Shown: positions 51,163 through 61,613 of the stretch, piece by piece
Layout of the letters: every line of letters begins with the position of its first letter
How positions within the stretch are numbered: the first letter of the stretch is position 1
NCBI GenBank assembly: GCA_902583075.1
Contig: CACHUN010000003.1
Coordinates: 124,001 to 188,000 of the forward strand
Reading direction: 5' to 3'
Source of the DNA: an uncultured Pelagibacteraceae bacterium
GTDB lineage: Bacteria > Pseudomonadota > Alphaproteobacteria > Pelagibacterales > Pelagibacteraceae
Length of the DNA stretch: 64,000 nt
The notes under the pieces: generated by a model
What the model was told of the DNA's origin: nothing
The model's database searches: none
Seen by the model: the letters and a program-made list of their open reading frames with translations, nothing else
Position numbers and translations under genes: made by a program

Positions 51163-53103
51163 TTAATCACTCTTTCTTAGATATTCAACAGCTTCGTTTA
51201 TGTTAGTTAATTTGTTAGAACAAGTTTGGTTTTTACATATAATAACACTAGGTTTTGTATCATTATTTAATTGATAAACAAATGTTGCAACTCCTAGATA
51301 TTCTTTTTGTAAATAAATCTGCATTTCCTTAATAGACTGAGATGTTCCATGGAATGTGAATGATAAGCTATAATCGCAAATATCTAGGGTTTTTATAAAG
51401 CTAAACATTTGTGAATAATAAGAGTTTAAAACCTGATGAAATGATTTTTTAAGAACCTCATTTCTTTCAGACCATATTTTATCATTTGTAATTGAATATA
51501 ATTTATTTGAAATTAGTAGATAAACACTATTACCATTTGGTATATTGCTATCATTCAAGTCTATTGGACTTGCAAACAAATCATTATCTTTAATAATATT
51601 TTTCTGGAACAGCCGCGTTTCTTTATTAAAGAATAATTCCCAAGTATCATTCATTATTTTTATTGATTTTTCTAAAGCTTTTTTGTCAGCATTAACTTCA
51701 TATAGAGTTATCATAAGTAAAGCATAATATACGTAGTCCTCAAGAAAAGTTTCTATTTCTTTATTTTCATAACAATGAATAATTTTTTGATTTAATTTTT
51801 TATTTAATATTTCAATTGTTTCTATCGTCTTACTTTTTAAATCTTCATCGTCTAAATTTACTGAAGTTTTGAGAAGAACTTGGAGCATATATGCATTTAA
51901 ATCAGTTTGAGATTTATCGTCAAAAAATGGTTTTATTCTTTTTCTTCTGATATTAAGTAATTTATTTTTTATTTGATCTAGGCTATTTTTGTATCCATCA
52001 GGTATTAAATTTTTTTCTACCAGGATGTTATTTCCTTCAAAATTACCACTTTCTGAAATTTCATAATTATTTTCTAAATATTTAATATCATCCTTTAAAA
52101 GATTTTTTAATTCTGTATATGACCAAACATAATATTTTCCTTCAACACCTTCGCTATCAGCATCATATGCTGAACCATATAATTCTTCTTTGTTTTTAAA
52201 TTCATTATTAAAATATTGAATTGTTTGCAAAAGTTTATTTTTAAAATAATCATTTTTTGTATTTTGATAAAATTTAGTCAAGAGATCAATAAATTGGATA
52301 TTGTCGTAAAGCATTTTTTCAAAGTGAGGAATTATCCATTTTTCATCAACAGCATATCTTGAAATTCCTCCTTCGAGTTGATCATAAATACCTTTGGAAC
52401 AGAGATTATTGAGCAAAATTTCAACAGGCTTAAAATAATTTTTATTCTTAGTCTTTAAAAAGAAGTAAAACATTGCATCAAATAAATAAAATTGGGGGAA
52501 CTTCGGCGCTCCTTTGAAACTTCCGTTATTTTCATCTAAATAATTAATAATTTTTTCAACAAATGGCTCTAATGGCTGATTTAAAACTGCAGATCTTTGA
52601 TTAATTTTTGAGAATATTTCTTTAACTTGCGGCGCTTGAGCTAAAATTTTTTCTCTATTTTCATTGTACACGTTATGCACGTTGTTTAAGACTTTTTTAA
52701 AGTCGGGCCTTCCTTGAATTTCCTTTGGTGGAAAGTAAGTGCCACCAGTAAAAGGTACGCCATTTTCATCTAAAAACATTGATAATGGCCACCCACCTTG
52801 TGCCCCAGTTAAGATTGATAAGCTTTTTTGAAAGACGTAATCTAAATCAGGTCTTTCCTCTCTATCAACTTTAATATTTATAAACTTTTCGTTCATGAGT
52901 TTAGCAGTTTCATCATTTTCAAAACTCTCATGAGCCATTACATGACACCAATGACAACTTGCATATCCAACGCTTAAAAATATAGGTTTTTTCTCTTTCT
53001 TTGCTTTATCCAAAGTTTCTTTATTCCAGGGAAACCAATCAACTGGGTTATCTTTATGTTGTTGAAGATAAGGACTTTTTTCGTTTTTTAAAATATTTGA
53101 CAA
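51163..53103 (-). CDS. YyaL/SSP411-type thioredoxin-domain protein
   Basis: 646 residues from the TTG at 53101-53103. I prefer this start because the product then begins with the family's usual [15 protein letters not shown]-x-D-N-P-V-D-W, and it follows the HD gene stop by one base; the TTG at 53157 lies inside that gene. Domains: an N-terminal thioredoxin-like (DUF255) domain with S-C-H-W-C-H-V-M (about 50-57) and V-D-R-E-E-R-P (about 79-85), then a long alpha/alpha-toroid six-hairpin region. Human homologue is SPATA20. Cofactor and substrate unproven. Confidence 0.88.
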   Translation of the reverse strand: MSNILKNEKSPYLQQHKDNPVDWFPWNKETLDKAKKEKKPIFLSVGYASCHWCHVMAHESFENDETAKLMNEKFINIKVDREERPDLDYVFQKSLSILTGAQGGWPLSMFLDENGVPFTGGTYFPPKEIQGRPDFKKVLNNVHNVYNENREKILAQAPQVKEIFSKINQRSAVLNQPLEPFVEKIINYLDENNGSFKGAPKFPQFYLFDAMFYFFLKTKNKNYFKPVEILLNNLCSKGIYDQLEGGISRYAVDEKWIIPHFEKMLYDNIQFIDLLTKFYQNTKNDYFKNKLLQTIQYFNNEFKNKEELYGSAYDADSEGVEGKYYVWSYTELKNLLKDDIKYLENNYEISESGNFEGNNILVEKNLIPDGYKNSLDQIKNKLLNIRRKRIKPFFDDKSQTDLNAYMLQVLLKTSVNLDDEDLKSKTIETIEILNKKLNQKIIHCYENKEIETFLEDYVYYALLMITLYEVNADKKALEKSIKIMNDTWELFFNKETRLFQKNIIKDNDLFASPIDLNDSNIPNGNSVYLLISNKLYSITNDKIWSERNEVLKKSFHQVLNSYYSQMFSFIKTLDICDYSLSFTFHGTSQSIKEMQIYLQKEYLGVATFVYQLNNDTKPSVIICKNQTCSNKLTNINEAVEYLRKSD

Positions 53104-53104
53104 T

Positions 53105-53662
53105 TTAGTGATGGTAATAAGGTTTTCTTGAAAAAATATTCCTAACCATTGGTTCAAATTCTTTTAAAGTCATTGACTTATAATTTGGATCAAAAGAAGC
53201 CTGATCATAGTTTTCACAAAAATCTATTGTTGCTTGATAATGTTCTGCATCCTTAAATTTTTCTCTTGCGTTCTTATCCCCACCTAAGTGTTCTGCAGAA
53301 TAGTAAGTTTGAAATAGACCATGGTGTAAAATAATCCAATAAGTTTTTTCTGAAACATAAGGTTTAATCACCGAAGCAGCATACTGTGAATGATTCATTG
53401 GAGCTAATTCATCTCCAAGATCGTGTAATAATGTGGCTACAACCATTTCTTCGTTTTCACCATTTTTATATGCTCTTGTTGCTGCTTGTAATGAATGTTC
53501 TAATCTTGTTATCTTGTAGCCCTCAAGTGTAGAAGTTTGTGAAGCTAAATAATTTAAAATTCTATCTGCAGTTTTTCTTTCATACTGATTCTCTAACTTT
53601 TCTAATAATTGATAGTCATCTTTTGTTCCATACTTCATTTCTGTGAAACTTACTTTTTTCAT
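53105..53662 (-). CDS. HD-domain protein (possible PhnZ/MIOX-like oxygenase)
   Basis: 185 residues. Metal-binding pattern: His56 in L-E-H-S-L-Q, His80-Asp81 in L-L-H-D-L-G-D, His91, His113/114 in L-H-H-G-L, and Asp153 in N-Y-D-Q-A-S-F-D. This resembles HD enzymes such as PhnZ and myo-inositol oxygenase, which bind two irons and cleave C-P or C-C bonds, more than signalling phosphohydrolases, but the spacing is not identical. No phosphonate uptake gene is nearby. Two bases separate it from purF. Confidence 0.75.
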   Translation of the reverse strand: MKKVSFTEMKYGTKDDYQLLEKLENQYERKTADRILNYLASQTSTLEGYKITRLEHSLQAATRAYKNGENEEMVVATLLHDLGDELAPMNHSQYAASVIKPYVSEKTYWIILHHGLFQTYYSAEHLGGDKNAREKFKDAEHYQATIDFCENYDQASFDPNYKSMTLKEFEPMVRNIFSRKPYYHH

Positions 53663-53663
53663 T

Positions 53664-55133
53664 TTAATTATTTGAAGCCGTACTTAGTAATGAAAGTTGA
53701 GTTACTTTATCCTCACCAAGCTCATCGATTATTTTCACTGGATATTCACCAGTAAAGTGGTGGTCAGTTAATTGTGGATAATTATCATTTCTTTTATCAA
53801 AGCCCATTCCTAAATATAAACCATTTAAACTTAAGAATTTTAACGATTTTGCCTTTATGAATTCACATATTTCATTTGTAGATTTATTAGCAGCTAAAAG
53901 CTCTTTTTTTGTTGGTGTATCAACACCATAAAAGTCGGGAAATTTTATTTCTGGGCTAGCTATTCTTACGTGCACTTCTTTTGCTCCAGAATCGTATAGC
54001 ATCTTTACAATTTTTGATGACGTAGTCCCTCTAACAAGTGAGTCATCAACTAGAATTATTCTTTTATCTTTAATTACAGATATATTTGGATTTAATTTTA
54101 ATTTTACTCCTAAACTTCTAATTTGTTGAGATGGTTCAATAAAAGTTCTACCAACATAATGATTTCTTATTAAACCTAAGTCAAATTTTAAGCCTTTTTT
54201 TTCAGCGTAGCCTAATGCCGCTGCATTTCCTGAGTCTGGTACAGGCACAACTAAATCAGCATTTATATTGTCCTCATTAGCAAGTTGTGCTCCAAAGTTT
54301 TTTCTATATTCGTAGGCTGTTTTTCCATTCAAAATACTATCTGGCCTAGAGAAATAAATAAATTCAAACACGCAAGGTCTGACTTTTTTTGGTGGAAATG
54401 GTTTAATGCTTTTCAGTTCATCATTTTCAATATAAACGATCTCGCCATTTTCAACTTCTCTAACAAATTTAGCTCCTATTATATCAAAGGCACATGTCTC
54501 AGAGGCAAATACATATGAGTTTTTTAATTTGCCAATTACTAATGGTCTAATTCCGTAAGGATCTCGAACTCCTATAAGGGTATTTTGCGTCATCATCACA
54601 AGTGCATAGCCACCTTGAATTTGAAATATAGCATCAATAATTTTATCTATTGTTTTAACTCTTTTAGATTTGGCAATCAGTTTAACTATTGTTTCAGTAT
54701 CTGAGGTAGTATAAAAAATCGATCCATCTTGAACCATTTTATTTCTTAAAGTAATTGCATTTGTTAAATTGCCGTTATGTGCAACCCCAATACCTCCTGA
54801 GTTAGTATCAGCAAAAAATGGCTGAACATTTCTCAATGCTGTGCCTCCTGTAGTTGAATATCTATTGTGTCCGATTGCAAATTTACCTGGCAAATTTTTT
54901 AAAACTTTTTCATCATTGAAGTTATCTCCTACAAGCCCAAATCTTTTTTCAGAGTGATATTTGAATCCATCAAAAGAAACAATTCCACAACCTTCCTGCC
55001 CTCTATGCTGAAGAGCATGAAGTCCTAAAGCCGTAAGCGTTGCTGCGTCTTCATTATTACTTATTCCAAAAACGGCACACTCCTCTTTTAATTTAGGATC
55101 ATATATCTTGAACTTTTTCTTTAGTTTCCTCAT
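53664..55133 (-). CDS. purF: Amidophosphoribosyltransferase
   Basis: First committed step of purine synthesis: PRPP plus glutamine gives phosphoribosylamine. 489 residues. The N-terminal glutaminase domain starts at the catalytic Cys19 in E-C-A-V-F-G-I; the preceding 18 residues would be a propeptide removed to free the cysteine. The family shows H-R-G-Q-E-G (about 42-47), G-H-N-R-Y-S-T-T-G (about 88-96) and the PRPP-binding I-L-V-D-D-S-L-V-R-G-T-T (about 358-369). It overlaps cvpA by 35 bases, the same cvpA-purF order as in E. coli. Confidence 0.96.
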   Translation of the reverse strand: MRKLKKKFKIYDPKLKEECAVFGISNNEDAATLTALGLHALQHRGQEGCGIVSFDGFKYHSEKRFGLVGDNFNDEKVLKNLPGKFAIGHNRYSTTGGTALRNVQPFFADTNSGGIGVAHNGNLTNAITLRNKMVQDGSIFYTTSDTETIVKLIAKSKRVKTIDKIIDAIFQIQGGYALVMMTQNTLIGVRDPYGIRPLVIGKLKNSYVFASETCAFDIIGAKFVREVENGEIVYIENDELKSIKPFPPKKVRPCVFEFIYFSRPDSILNGKTAYEYRKNFGAQLANEDNINADLVVPVPDSGNAAALGYAEKKGLKFDLGLIRNHYVGRTFIEPSQQIRSLGVKLKLNPNISVIKDKRIILVDDSLVRGTTSSKIVKMLYDSGAKEVHVRIASPEIKFPDFYGVDTPTKKELLAANKSTNEICEFIKAKSLKFLSLNGLYLGMGFDKRNDNYPQLTDHHFTGEYPVKIIDELGEDKVTQLSLLSTASNN

Positions 55134-55641
55134 AATCTTTTTTATCTGGAAATTCTTTTATAAGATAGTTACTACCTTTTTCAACCCATGCATATGTAAA
55201 AGCGTCATCTAAATTAATTGGCCATTTTTTGTGGTTATAGACGATATTTATAGTTGTATAAATACATACAACAATAACGTAAGCCCTCACAAATCCAAAA
55301 AAGAAACCAAAGATTCTATCTAAATTCCCTAATCCAGAGTATGTGACTGCTCTATTAATTCCTTTATTTATTAATAAAATTATAAAAACAATTATTATAA
55401 ATAATCCTAGACCAACTGCTAGATCAAGCACATATTCACTATCAATTATATCTTCAAAGAATGGTTTTACTTTTGGAAATAGAAATAGAGTAACTACATA
55501 AGCTAAAAGCCATTTTGAGGCAGACAATATGCTTAGTAAAAAACCCTTTTTTGTGCATGTAATCAAGGATAGTAATGTGAAAACCAAATAAACAATATCA
55601 AAGGTATACAGATTAGTAAAAAAATCTTCTACAACTTCCAT
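55099..55641 (-). CDS. cvpA: CvpA-family inner membrane protein
   Basis: 180 residues with four membrane helices (about 16-33, 40-56, 77-97, 111-132) and the conserved G-L-G-N-L-D-R-I-F-G-F-F-F-G-F-V-R (about 98-114) between helices three and four. In other bacteria CvpA is linked to colicin V production and envelope or bile stress, and sits next to purF, as here. It overlaps purF by 35 bases and shares one base with the RND gene upstream. Confidence 0.88.
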   Translation of the reverse strand: MEVVEDFFTNLYTFDIVYLVFTLLSLITCTKKGFLLSILSASKWLLAYVVTLFLFPKVKPFFEDIIDSEYVLDLAVGLGLFIIIVFIILLINKGINRAVTYSGLGNLDRIFGFFFGFVRAYVIVVCIYTTINIVYNHKKWPINLDDAFTYAWVEKGSNYLIKEFPDKKDYEETKEKVQDI

Positions 55642-58016
55642 TAATTATCTAGTTTAAAAGGTTTGATTACTAAAAGTAAAGATGGCAATAATGTTAAAAC
55701 TGATATCATAGCTAATAGCATTGCTATACCAGTAAAGACTCCAAAATATATAGTTGGAATAAAATTAGATAAAACCAAAATAGAAAATCCAAATACAATG
55801 GTTATAGATGTATTTAGTATCGCTACTCCTACTGTTGAATGACAATATTTAAGTGTTTTATTGTAATCTTTTATTTTAGTCAGTTCCTCCCTAAATCTGT
55901 AAATATAATGTATGCTATTATCTACAGCTATACCAATCGTGATAGCAGCAATTGTGATTGTCATCATATCTAAGGGGATACCTGCCAAACCAATTATTCC
56001 TAGAATAAAAAAGGCTGCAATAAAATTTGGTATTACTCCAATGAGTGAAATTTTAATATTTCTAAAAAGTATTAAAAACATAACAAATATTCCAATCATC
56101 ACAAAACCAAGAGTTAAAATTTGGGATTTAAATAAACTTTGAAGTAGATTATTAAATAATATAAGTACACCTCCAAGTTTAAATTCATCTTTGCTGATAT
56201 TTAATTTATTTTCTAAATCAAAATTAATTTGATTAATCAGATCATTTCTTCTTAATCCATCTAAAGAGTCTTTTATTCTTAAACTAATTCGAGCTTCAGA
56301 ATTTTTTATAGATATATATGGGTCTACTATTTCTTTTTTAATATTATCAGGAATTTTAGTATAGAGAACTCCCATTTCCAAAGTTCCAAGTGCTTTATTA
56401 TTATTTAATTTTGTTGCAACCTCAATTATTGATGAAAAGGATAAAACTTTACCAACAGCATCTATATCATCTAAATAATTGTGTACTCTAGTTATTTTAT
56501 TAATTTTATCTTTAGTAAACCAATACTTATTGTCATTTTCATCCTCATCACCCCAATCATTCTCACTATCAGTTTCTTCATCCTCATCTTTTGGAAATTT
56601 TAAAATTACTTCTAGTGGTGTTGTTCCGCCCAGTTTTTCATCTATTAACTTCATGCCTTTATAAATCTCTGTATTTTTATCAAAGTAATTAATGAAACTA
56701 TTTTCAACTTCTAGTTTTAAGATACCAAATATGCTCAAAAATATAATAATCCCAGTGACACCAAATATGTAATATTTGTTTTTAACTGATAATATTCCTA
56801 AATAACTTGTTATCCTAGAGTCATTCTCTTTTGATAGCGCAACATTTGAGTTTTGCACAAAATTTAGCAATGTGGGAAGCAATGTGAATGTAATTACTAA
56901 TGAGGTTAATAGTCCAAAAGTCATCATCCATCCAAAATCAATAATTGGTTTTATTTCACTAAAGATTAATGACATAAAAGCACATATCGTTGTTAAGACA
57001 GTATAAAATATTGGCCAAATCATTTTTCTTGTAGTCATAATTAAAATTTCAAATTTTTTCTTTCCTGGAAACTGTTTGTTTAATTGTAAAAATCTAGTAC
57101 TCATATGAATATTCATTGCCATTGTAAGGATTAACATTAACGCGATAAAGTTTGATGAAATTACTGTAACTTTCCACCCAACCAAACCCAGAAAACCTGT
57201 CATAAATACAACTGAAAAGAAACAGCTACTGATCGGAATTATTATCCAAATTATATTTCTGAATACATACCAAAGTGTTAAGATGATAAAAAGCAATACC
57301 CCAATTCCAAACGTAACAATATCATTTTTAATAAAAGTCATCATATCATCTGCTATCATCGGAATACCCCCAAGATAAATCTGTGTATTTTGATTATGAT
57401 TTTTTATGACCTCTCTAATTTCTAAAATATTTTGATGTCGCTCTTTTTTAATTTTATCTTTATAAACCTCTAATTCTTTATTTGTCTTTATCTCTTTATC
57501 TGTTTTATTTGGTTTTATATATACAATGATACCACTAGTTTTTCCGTCCTCGCTAATCACAAAATTTTTAAATACTGGACTATTTAAGATTTCATTAAAT
57601 CCACGGTCTTTATCTATATTCTTGCTTGTTAACGTTTTAAAATTTTGAATACGATCAATTAAACTATCATCTGTTGCCTCTAACAAGGGAATATCTAAAA
57701 GTGTAACAACATTATGAACCCAGCTTAATGATTTTAACTCATTTTTTAACGCAGAAAGATTCTCAATTGAAGCCTCCGAATTCATTTTAATTTTTGGAGA
57801 GTAGGTGAGCACTAGAAATTCCTTAGCTCCATATCTCTCATTTATTTCATTCAGGTATTTTAGATCAGGATCATTTTCCAATAACAAGGTCTCTGAACTT
57901 GCATCTAAGCGAAAGTCTTTAGAATAGTAAAAAGAGGTTATTAATACTAAAACCAGGATCAAAAAAACTAGCTTAGGTTTTTCTATGATATTTTTTTCGT
58001 AAAAATTAGCTAACAT
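55641..58016 (-). CDS. RND-superfamily (MMPL/HAE3-like) transporter
   Basis: 791 residues in two homologous halves, each with a single helix, a large outer domain and five helices (about 220-400 and 610-785). The halves end in MMPL-type segments such as T-I-G-I-A-V-D-N-S-I-H-Y (about 693-704). This layout fits the hydrophobe/amphiphile exporters that move lipids, including hopanoid-type transporters. Within the second outer domain there is an acidic run rich in D and E (about 483-505), odd for the family. It lies between dnaB and cvpA, sharing one base with cvpA. Confidence 0.88.
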   Translation of the reverse strand: MLANFYEKNIIEKPKLVFLILVLVLITSFYYSKDFRLDASSETLLLENDPDLKYLNEINERYGAKEFLVLTYSPKIKMNSEASIENLSALKNELKSLSWVHNVVTLLDIPLLEATDDSLIDRIQNFKTLTSKNIDKDRGFNEILNSPVFKNFVISEDGKTSGIIVYIKPNKTDKEIKTNKELEVYKDKIKKERHQNILEIREVIKNHNQNTQIYLGGIPMIADDMMTFIKNDIVTFGIGVLLFIILTLWYVFRNIIWIIIPISSCFFSVVFMTGFLGLVGWKVTVISSNFIALMLILTMAMNIHMSTRFLQLNKQFPGKKKFEILIMTTRKMIWPIFYTVLTTICAFMSLIFSEIKPIIDFGWMMTFGLLTSLVITFTLLPTLLNFVQNSNVALSKENDSRITSYLGILSVKNKYYIFGVTGIIIFLSIFGILKLEVENSFINYFDKNTEIYKGMKLIDEKLGGTTPLEVILKFPKDEDEETDSENDWGDEDENDNKYWFTKDKINKITRVHNYLDDIDAVGKVLSFSSIIEVATKLNNNKALGTLEMGVLYTKIPDNIKKEIVDPYISIKNSEARISLRIKDSLDGLRRNDLINQINFDLENKLNISKDEFKLGGVLILFNNLLQSLFKSQILTLGFVMIGIFVMFLILFRNIKISLIGVIPNFIAAFFILGIIGLAGIPLDMMTITIAAITIGIAVDNSIHYIYRFREELTKIKDYNKTLKYCHSTVGVAILNTSITIVFGFSILVLSNFIPTIYFGVFTGIAMLLAMISVLTLLPSLLLVIKPFKLDN

Positions 58017-58041
58017 TGGATATTAGCTTTTATAATTTATA

Positions 58042-59457
58042 TTAATTATTTTGAATATCTTTAAATTTGGTAAACATTTCCTCAAATTCAAGCATTATAG
58101 TACCAGTTGGACCGTGTCTTTGCTTTAGAATGAGTAGTTCTGCTAAATGAGAAATTTCATTCATTTTTGCCTGCCATTCTGCATGTTCAACAGTCGCGGG
58201 CCTTGGCTCTTTATTCTTTAAATAATAAGACTCTCTAAAAACAAACATTACTACGTCTGCATCTTGCTCAATTGAGCCGGACTCTCTTAAATCAGATAGT
58301 AAGGGCTTTTTATCATCTCTTTGTTCAACTGCTCTAGACAATTGAGAGAGTGCTAATACAGGAACTGATAATTCTTTAGCAAGAGCCTTAAGTCCTTGTG
58401 TTATTTCTGAAATTTCCTGTACTCTACCATCCTTAAAGTTTGTCCCTTTCATTAACTGGATATAATCGACTAAAATCATATCTAATCCATGAATCCTTTT
58501 TATTCGCCTTGCTCTGTTACTAAGGGCTGCAATAGAAATTGCTGGAGTTTCGTCGATATATAAAGGAAGTTCAGCAATATTTTTTGAAGTTTCTATAAAT
58601 TTATCAAATTGCTCCTCGGATATTTTGCCTCTTCTGATATCATTAGATTTTATTCTTGATTGCTCAGCAAGAATTCTTGTTGATAATTGCTCTGAGGACA
58701 TTTCCAATGAAAAAAAAGCTATACAGGATTTCTCTCCTTTTTCTTGAATATCTTTCGCAGCATGAAATGCTATATTTGTTGCCAAAGCAGTTTTACCCAT
58801 AGAGGGCCTACCAGCTATAATTATTAAATCTGATTTATGCATCCCACCCAGTCTGTCGTCTAGATCTCTAAGACCTGATGGAACCCCTACTATTCCTTCT
58901 TCATTCTTGTATGCATTAGATGCCATTTCTATTGTTTGTCTCATTGCCTCATCAAACTTAATAATAGATGAACTAAATGATCCCTTTTCTGCCAAATCAA
59001 ATAGCGATTTTTCAAAAGTTTCAATGATTTGCTGCCCATCATTATTTAAATCATTTAGTTTGGCAGTATCAATAATATTATCCGAAATTTTTATAAGTTC
59101 TCTCTTTACATATAAATCATAAATCAGTTTTGAGTACTCAATACTTTGTCTTGAGGAAGTAGAAAACTTTGTAATTTTCACTAAATATTCTGGAATATCA
59201 AGCTCATCTTTTTCATTTTCAAAATAGTTTTTTAGTGTAATTGGATTAGCTAACATTCCTTTGTGGATTAAGCTATCAATTGCGCTAAAAATTTTTTGAT
59301 GCATCGGATCATAAAAATTTTTACTAGATATCATGACTCTTATGTCATCGAAAATTTCATTAGATAGCAAAATAGAGCCTATTACAGACTGTTCTGCTTC
59401 TATATTATTTGGTAGTTCATCTATTCTATTTTTTACTATATTTAATGATTGAGACAC
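58042..59457 (-). CDS. dnaB: Replicative DNA helicase
   Basis: Hexameric 5'-3' helicase of the replication fork. 471 residues: N-terminal DnaB domain beginning L-P-N-N-I-E-A-E-Q-S-V-I-G, linker, and RecA-like motor with Walker A G-R-P-S-M-G-K-T (216-223), Walker B I-L-V-D-Y-I-Q-L-M (about 326-334) and the Q-L-S-R-A-V-E-Q-R region (about 365-373). The start is GTG at 59455-59457; a good A-G-G-A is immediately before it, closer than usual, but no other start fits the conserved N-terminus. Located downstream of rplI, a common order. Confidence 0.96.
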   Translation of the reverse strand: MSQSLNIVKNRIDELPNNIEAEQSVIGSILLSNEIFDDIRVMISSKNFYDPMHQKIFSAIDSLIHKGMLANPITLKNYFENEKDELDIPEYLVKITKFSTSSRQSIEYSKLIYDLYVKRELIKISDNIIDTAKLNDLNNDGQQIIETFEKSLFDLAEKGSFSSSIIKFDEAMRQTIEMASNAYKNEEGIVGVPSGLRDLDDRLGGMHKSDLIIIAGRPSMGKTALATNIAFHAAKDIQEKGEKSCIAFFSLEMSSEQLSTRILAEQSRIKSNDIRRGKISEEQFDKFIETSKNIAELPLYIDETPAISIAALSNRARRIKRIHGLDMILVDYIQLMKGTNFKDGRVQEISEITQGLKALAKELSVPVLALSQLSRAVEQRDDKKPLLSDLRESGSIEQDADVVMFVFRESYYLKNKEPRPATVEHAEWQAKMNEISHLAELLILKQRHGPTGTIMLEFEEMFTKFKDIQNN

Positions 59458-59524
59458 TCCTAAAATTTATTAAAATTAAAAAAAAAAACAATTATAAAAT
59501 TATCAACGGGAAAACTTTGTATAA

Positions 59525-59983
59525 TTATTTAATTTCCTCTTGTGAAATAGTCTTAATTACAATCTGAGTTTGAACTTCTGAATGTAAATTAATTATAACA
59601 TTGTAGCTACCAAGAGATTTAATTTCTTTTGAAGGTTGTATTAAGGATGGATTAATTTTAACTTTTTCGACCTCCTCCAAAATTTTAGAAATTTCTGTTG
59701 GCTTTACTGAGCCATAAAGTTCTTTATTCTCAGTACTTAATTTTCTAATTTCATATTCTTTATCTTTAATTTTTTCATTTATTAATTGAGCTTGTTTTTT
59801 TTTCTCTTGATCTTTTTTACCCAACTCAGATTTTATTTTTAATACATCTTTAATATTTGTCTCTGATGCGAATAAAGCTTTTTTCTTTGATATAAGAAAG
59901 TTCCTAGCAAACCCCCTTTTAACGTCAATTATTTCGCCAATCGACCCAACTTTTCTTACATTTTCTAATAATATTACTTTCAT
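59525..59983 (-). CDS. rplI: 50S ribosomal protein L9
   Basis: 152 residues, normal length. The N-terminal rRNA-binding domain reads M-K-V-I-L-L-E-N-V-R-K-V-G, with the G-x-I-x-V-K-R-G-F-A-R-N-F-L signature (about 18-31), then the long helix (about 50-75, K/Q-rich) and the C-terminal domain with S-L-G-S-Y-N-V (about 125). A T-rich stretch after the gene on this strand may end part of the transcription before dnaB. Starts two bases after rpsR. Confidence 0.95.
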   Translation of the reverse strand: MKVILLENVRKVGSIGEIIDVKRGFARNFLISKKKALFASETNIKDVLKIKSELGKKDQEKKKQAQLINEKIKDKEYEIRKLSTENKELYGSVKPTEISKILEEVEKVKINPSLIQPSKEIKSLGSYNVIINLHSEVQTQIVIKTISQEEIK

Positions 59984-59985
59984 GA

Positions 59986-60255
59986 TTATAACAATGCTAA
60001 ATTTCTCGCTCTTTTAATTGATAATGATAATTCTCTTTGCTTTTTTTGACTTACCGACGTAATTCTGGATGGCAGAATCTTACCATTTTCTGAAATATAT
60101 CTTTTTAATAATTTAATATTTTTATAATCTACTGCCGGAGCTCCTTTAACTGAAAGTGGACATTTTTTTTTAAATTTGTATTTTTGATTTTGAAATATAC
60201 TTAATTTAGAAAAATTACTTTGTTTGGTTTTATTTTTACTGTTTCTTTTTTTCAT
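59986..60255 (-). CDS. rpsR: 30S ribosomal protein S18
   Basis: 89 residues. The S18 core is clear: [24 protein letters not shown] (about 43-66) followed by the basic [11 protein letters not shown] end. An unusually long lysine-rich N-terminal extension (about residues 1-33) precedes it. It binds S6 in the ribosome and is encoded between rpsF and rplI as in most bacteria. Confidence 0.95.
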   Translation of the reverse strand: MKKRNSKNKTKQSNFSKLSIFQNQKYKFKKKCPLSVKGAPAVDYKNIKLLKRYISENGKILPSRITSVSQKKQRELSLSIKRARNLALL

Positions 60256-60263
60256 AAAAATAC

Positions 60264-60608
60264 TTATTTTTTAATAACTTCTTTTTCCTCACTTTTTTTA
60301 AAGTAATCTGTTTGCAAATCAAATTTTTTTACTTTCACAGTTAAATATCTTAGTAAATTTTTGTCAATTTTCTCATTTTTTTCAAGCTCAGAAATAATTT
60401 GACCGCTACCTTTAATTTTGAAATGAATATAATTTCCTTTTTTATTTTTTTTGATTAAATATGATAAATTCATTAATCCCCAATTCTCAAGTTTAACTAT
60501 GTTACCATCAAGTTTCTCAACAATTTTAGAATATTTTTCTTGAATTTGTTTAATCTGAGAAGGGCTAATATCCTGCCTTGCTATAATAGTATGCTCATAT
60601 AAGTTCAT
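60264..60608 (-). CDS. rpsF: 30S ribosomal protein S6
   Basis: 114 residues. [10 protein letters not shown] (about 4-13), the central [16 protein letters not shown] (about 43-58) and L-R-Y-L-T-V-K-V (about 86-93) are the S6 pattern. First gene of the rpsF-rpsR-rplI-dnaB unit, with a TATAAT-like promoter upstream. Diverges from fabD. Confidence 0.95.
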   Translation of the reverse strand: MNLYEHTIIARQDISPSQIKQIQEKYSKIVEKLDGNIVKLENWGLMNLSYLIKKNKKGNYIHFKIKGSGQIISELEKNEKIDKNLLRYLTVKVKKFDLQTDYFKKSEEKEVIKK

Positions 60609-60639
60609 AATAATTCTTTCAAAAAAGAGAGGATATACT

Positions 60640-60645
60640 ATTATA
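60640..60645 (-). promoter_or_regulatory. Likely -10 element of the rpsF operon
   Basis: A perfect TATAAT on the minus strand lies 31 bases before the rpsF start. No good -35 match is seen at the proper distance; TTTTTA is present about 17 bases upstream. The 84-base spacer to fabD must also hold the divergent fabD promoter. Confidence 0.4.
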
Positions 60646-60692
60646 ATTTTTTAATTACAATATAAAAAATAAGGTTTTTACTTATATTTTCT

Positions 60693-61613
60693 ATGTTTTC
60701 TGTTTTATTTCCAGGCCAAGGTTCTCAATCAGTAGGAATGGTTAAAGAACTTTACGAGAATTATGATTATGTCAAACATCTTTTCGAAGAAGCAAGTGAT
60801 GCGCTTAATTTGTCAATGAGTAAACTAATATTTGAGGGACCTAAAGAATTACTTGATGAGACAGAAAATACTCAACCAGCAATTTTTCTAGCAAGTTTTG
60901 CAATATTTAAGGTAATACAAAAAGAGAGCTCTTTCCAAATAGATAACGCAAAATTTTTTGCTGGACATTCTTTAGGTGAATATTCTGCATTGGCTTGTTC
61001 TGGAGCTATTAGTTTTATTGAAACTATTAAACTTTTAAAGATAAGAGGTCATGCTATGCAAAATGCAGTTCCCAGAAATGAGGGTGGAATGTTAGCAATA
61101 TTGGGAGAAAATATAATTAAAGTAAATGAGCTATTAGAAAATAATAAAAATAAATTTACATGTTTTTTGGCTAATGACAATTCTAACGGACAAATTGTTA
61201 TAAGTGGAAAAATTCAAGATCTTGATCAGTTGATTAATGAATTAAAAAATTTAAATATTAAAAATATCAAATTACCTGTTTCAGCACCATTTCATTGTGT
61301 ATTGATGAACCCTGCTACCCAAATTATGAGAAAGCAAATTATGAACACCGGTTTTTCTCAACCTAAAAATGAAATAATTTCTAATGTGACAGCAAATGCT
61401 TCCAAAGACCCTCAAGAGATAAAAAAATTACTTATAGAACAGATTGAAAGCCCTGTAAGATGGAGAGAGAGTATAATTAACATGATAAATGTTGGAAATA
61501 AAAAATTTATAGAAATCGGACCTGGGAAAGTATTGTCTGGTCTTATAAAAAGAATAGATAGAAATGTAGAGTTAATTCAAGTAAATAATATAAGTGATCT
61601 TAATAATTTATGA
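60693..61613 (+). CDS. fabD: Malonyl-CoA--ACP transacylase
   Basis: Loads malonate on acyl carrier protein for fatty acid elongation. 306 residues: F-P-G-Q-G-S-Q (6-12), catalytic Ser93 in G-H-S-L-G-E-Y, the R-G-x2-M-Q-like R-G-H-A-M-Q (about 117-122), V-S-A-P-F-H-C (about 197-203) with the second catalytic His, and G-P-G-K-V-L-S-G-L (about 276-284). fabG begins in its last four bases and acpP follows, so all three act on the same carrier. Confidence 0.96.
   Translation: MFSVLFPGQGSQSVGMVKELYENYDYVKHLFEEASDALNLSMSKLIFEGPKELLDETENTQPAIFLASFAIFKVIQKESSFQIDNAKFFAGHSLGEYSALACSGAISFIETIKLLKIRGHAMQNAVPRNEGGMLAILGENIIKVNELLENNKNKFTCFLANDNSNGQIVISGKIQDLDQLINELKNLNIKNIKLPVSAPFHCVLMNPATQIMRKQIMNTGFSQPKNEIISNVTANASKDPQEIKKLLIEQIESPVRWRESIINMINVGNKKFIEIGPGKVLSGLIKRIDRNVELIQVNNISDLNNL

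Noticed and set aside
53105-53157. Start of the YyaL-type gene at TTG 53157
   Set aside because: It would lie inside the HD gene, and the conserved N-terminus begins at the TTG at 53103, one base after the HD stop.
59458-59524. Intrinsic terminator between rplI and dnaB
   Set aside because: There is a T run on the minus strand but only a weak A/T stem before it, so I did not list it as a feature.
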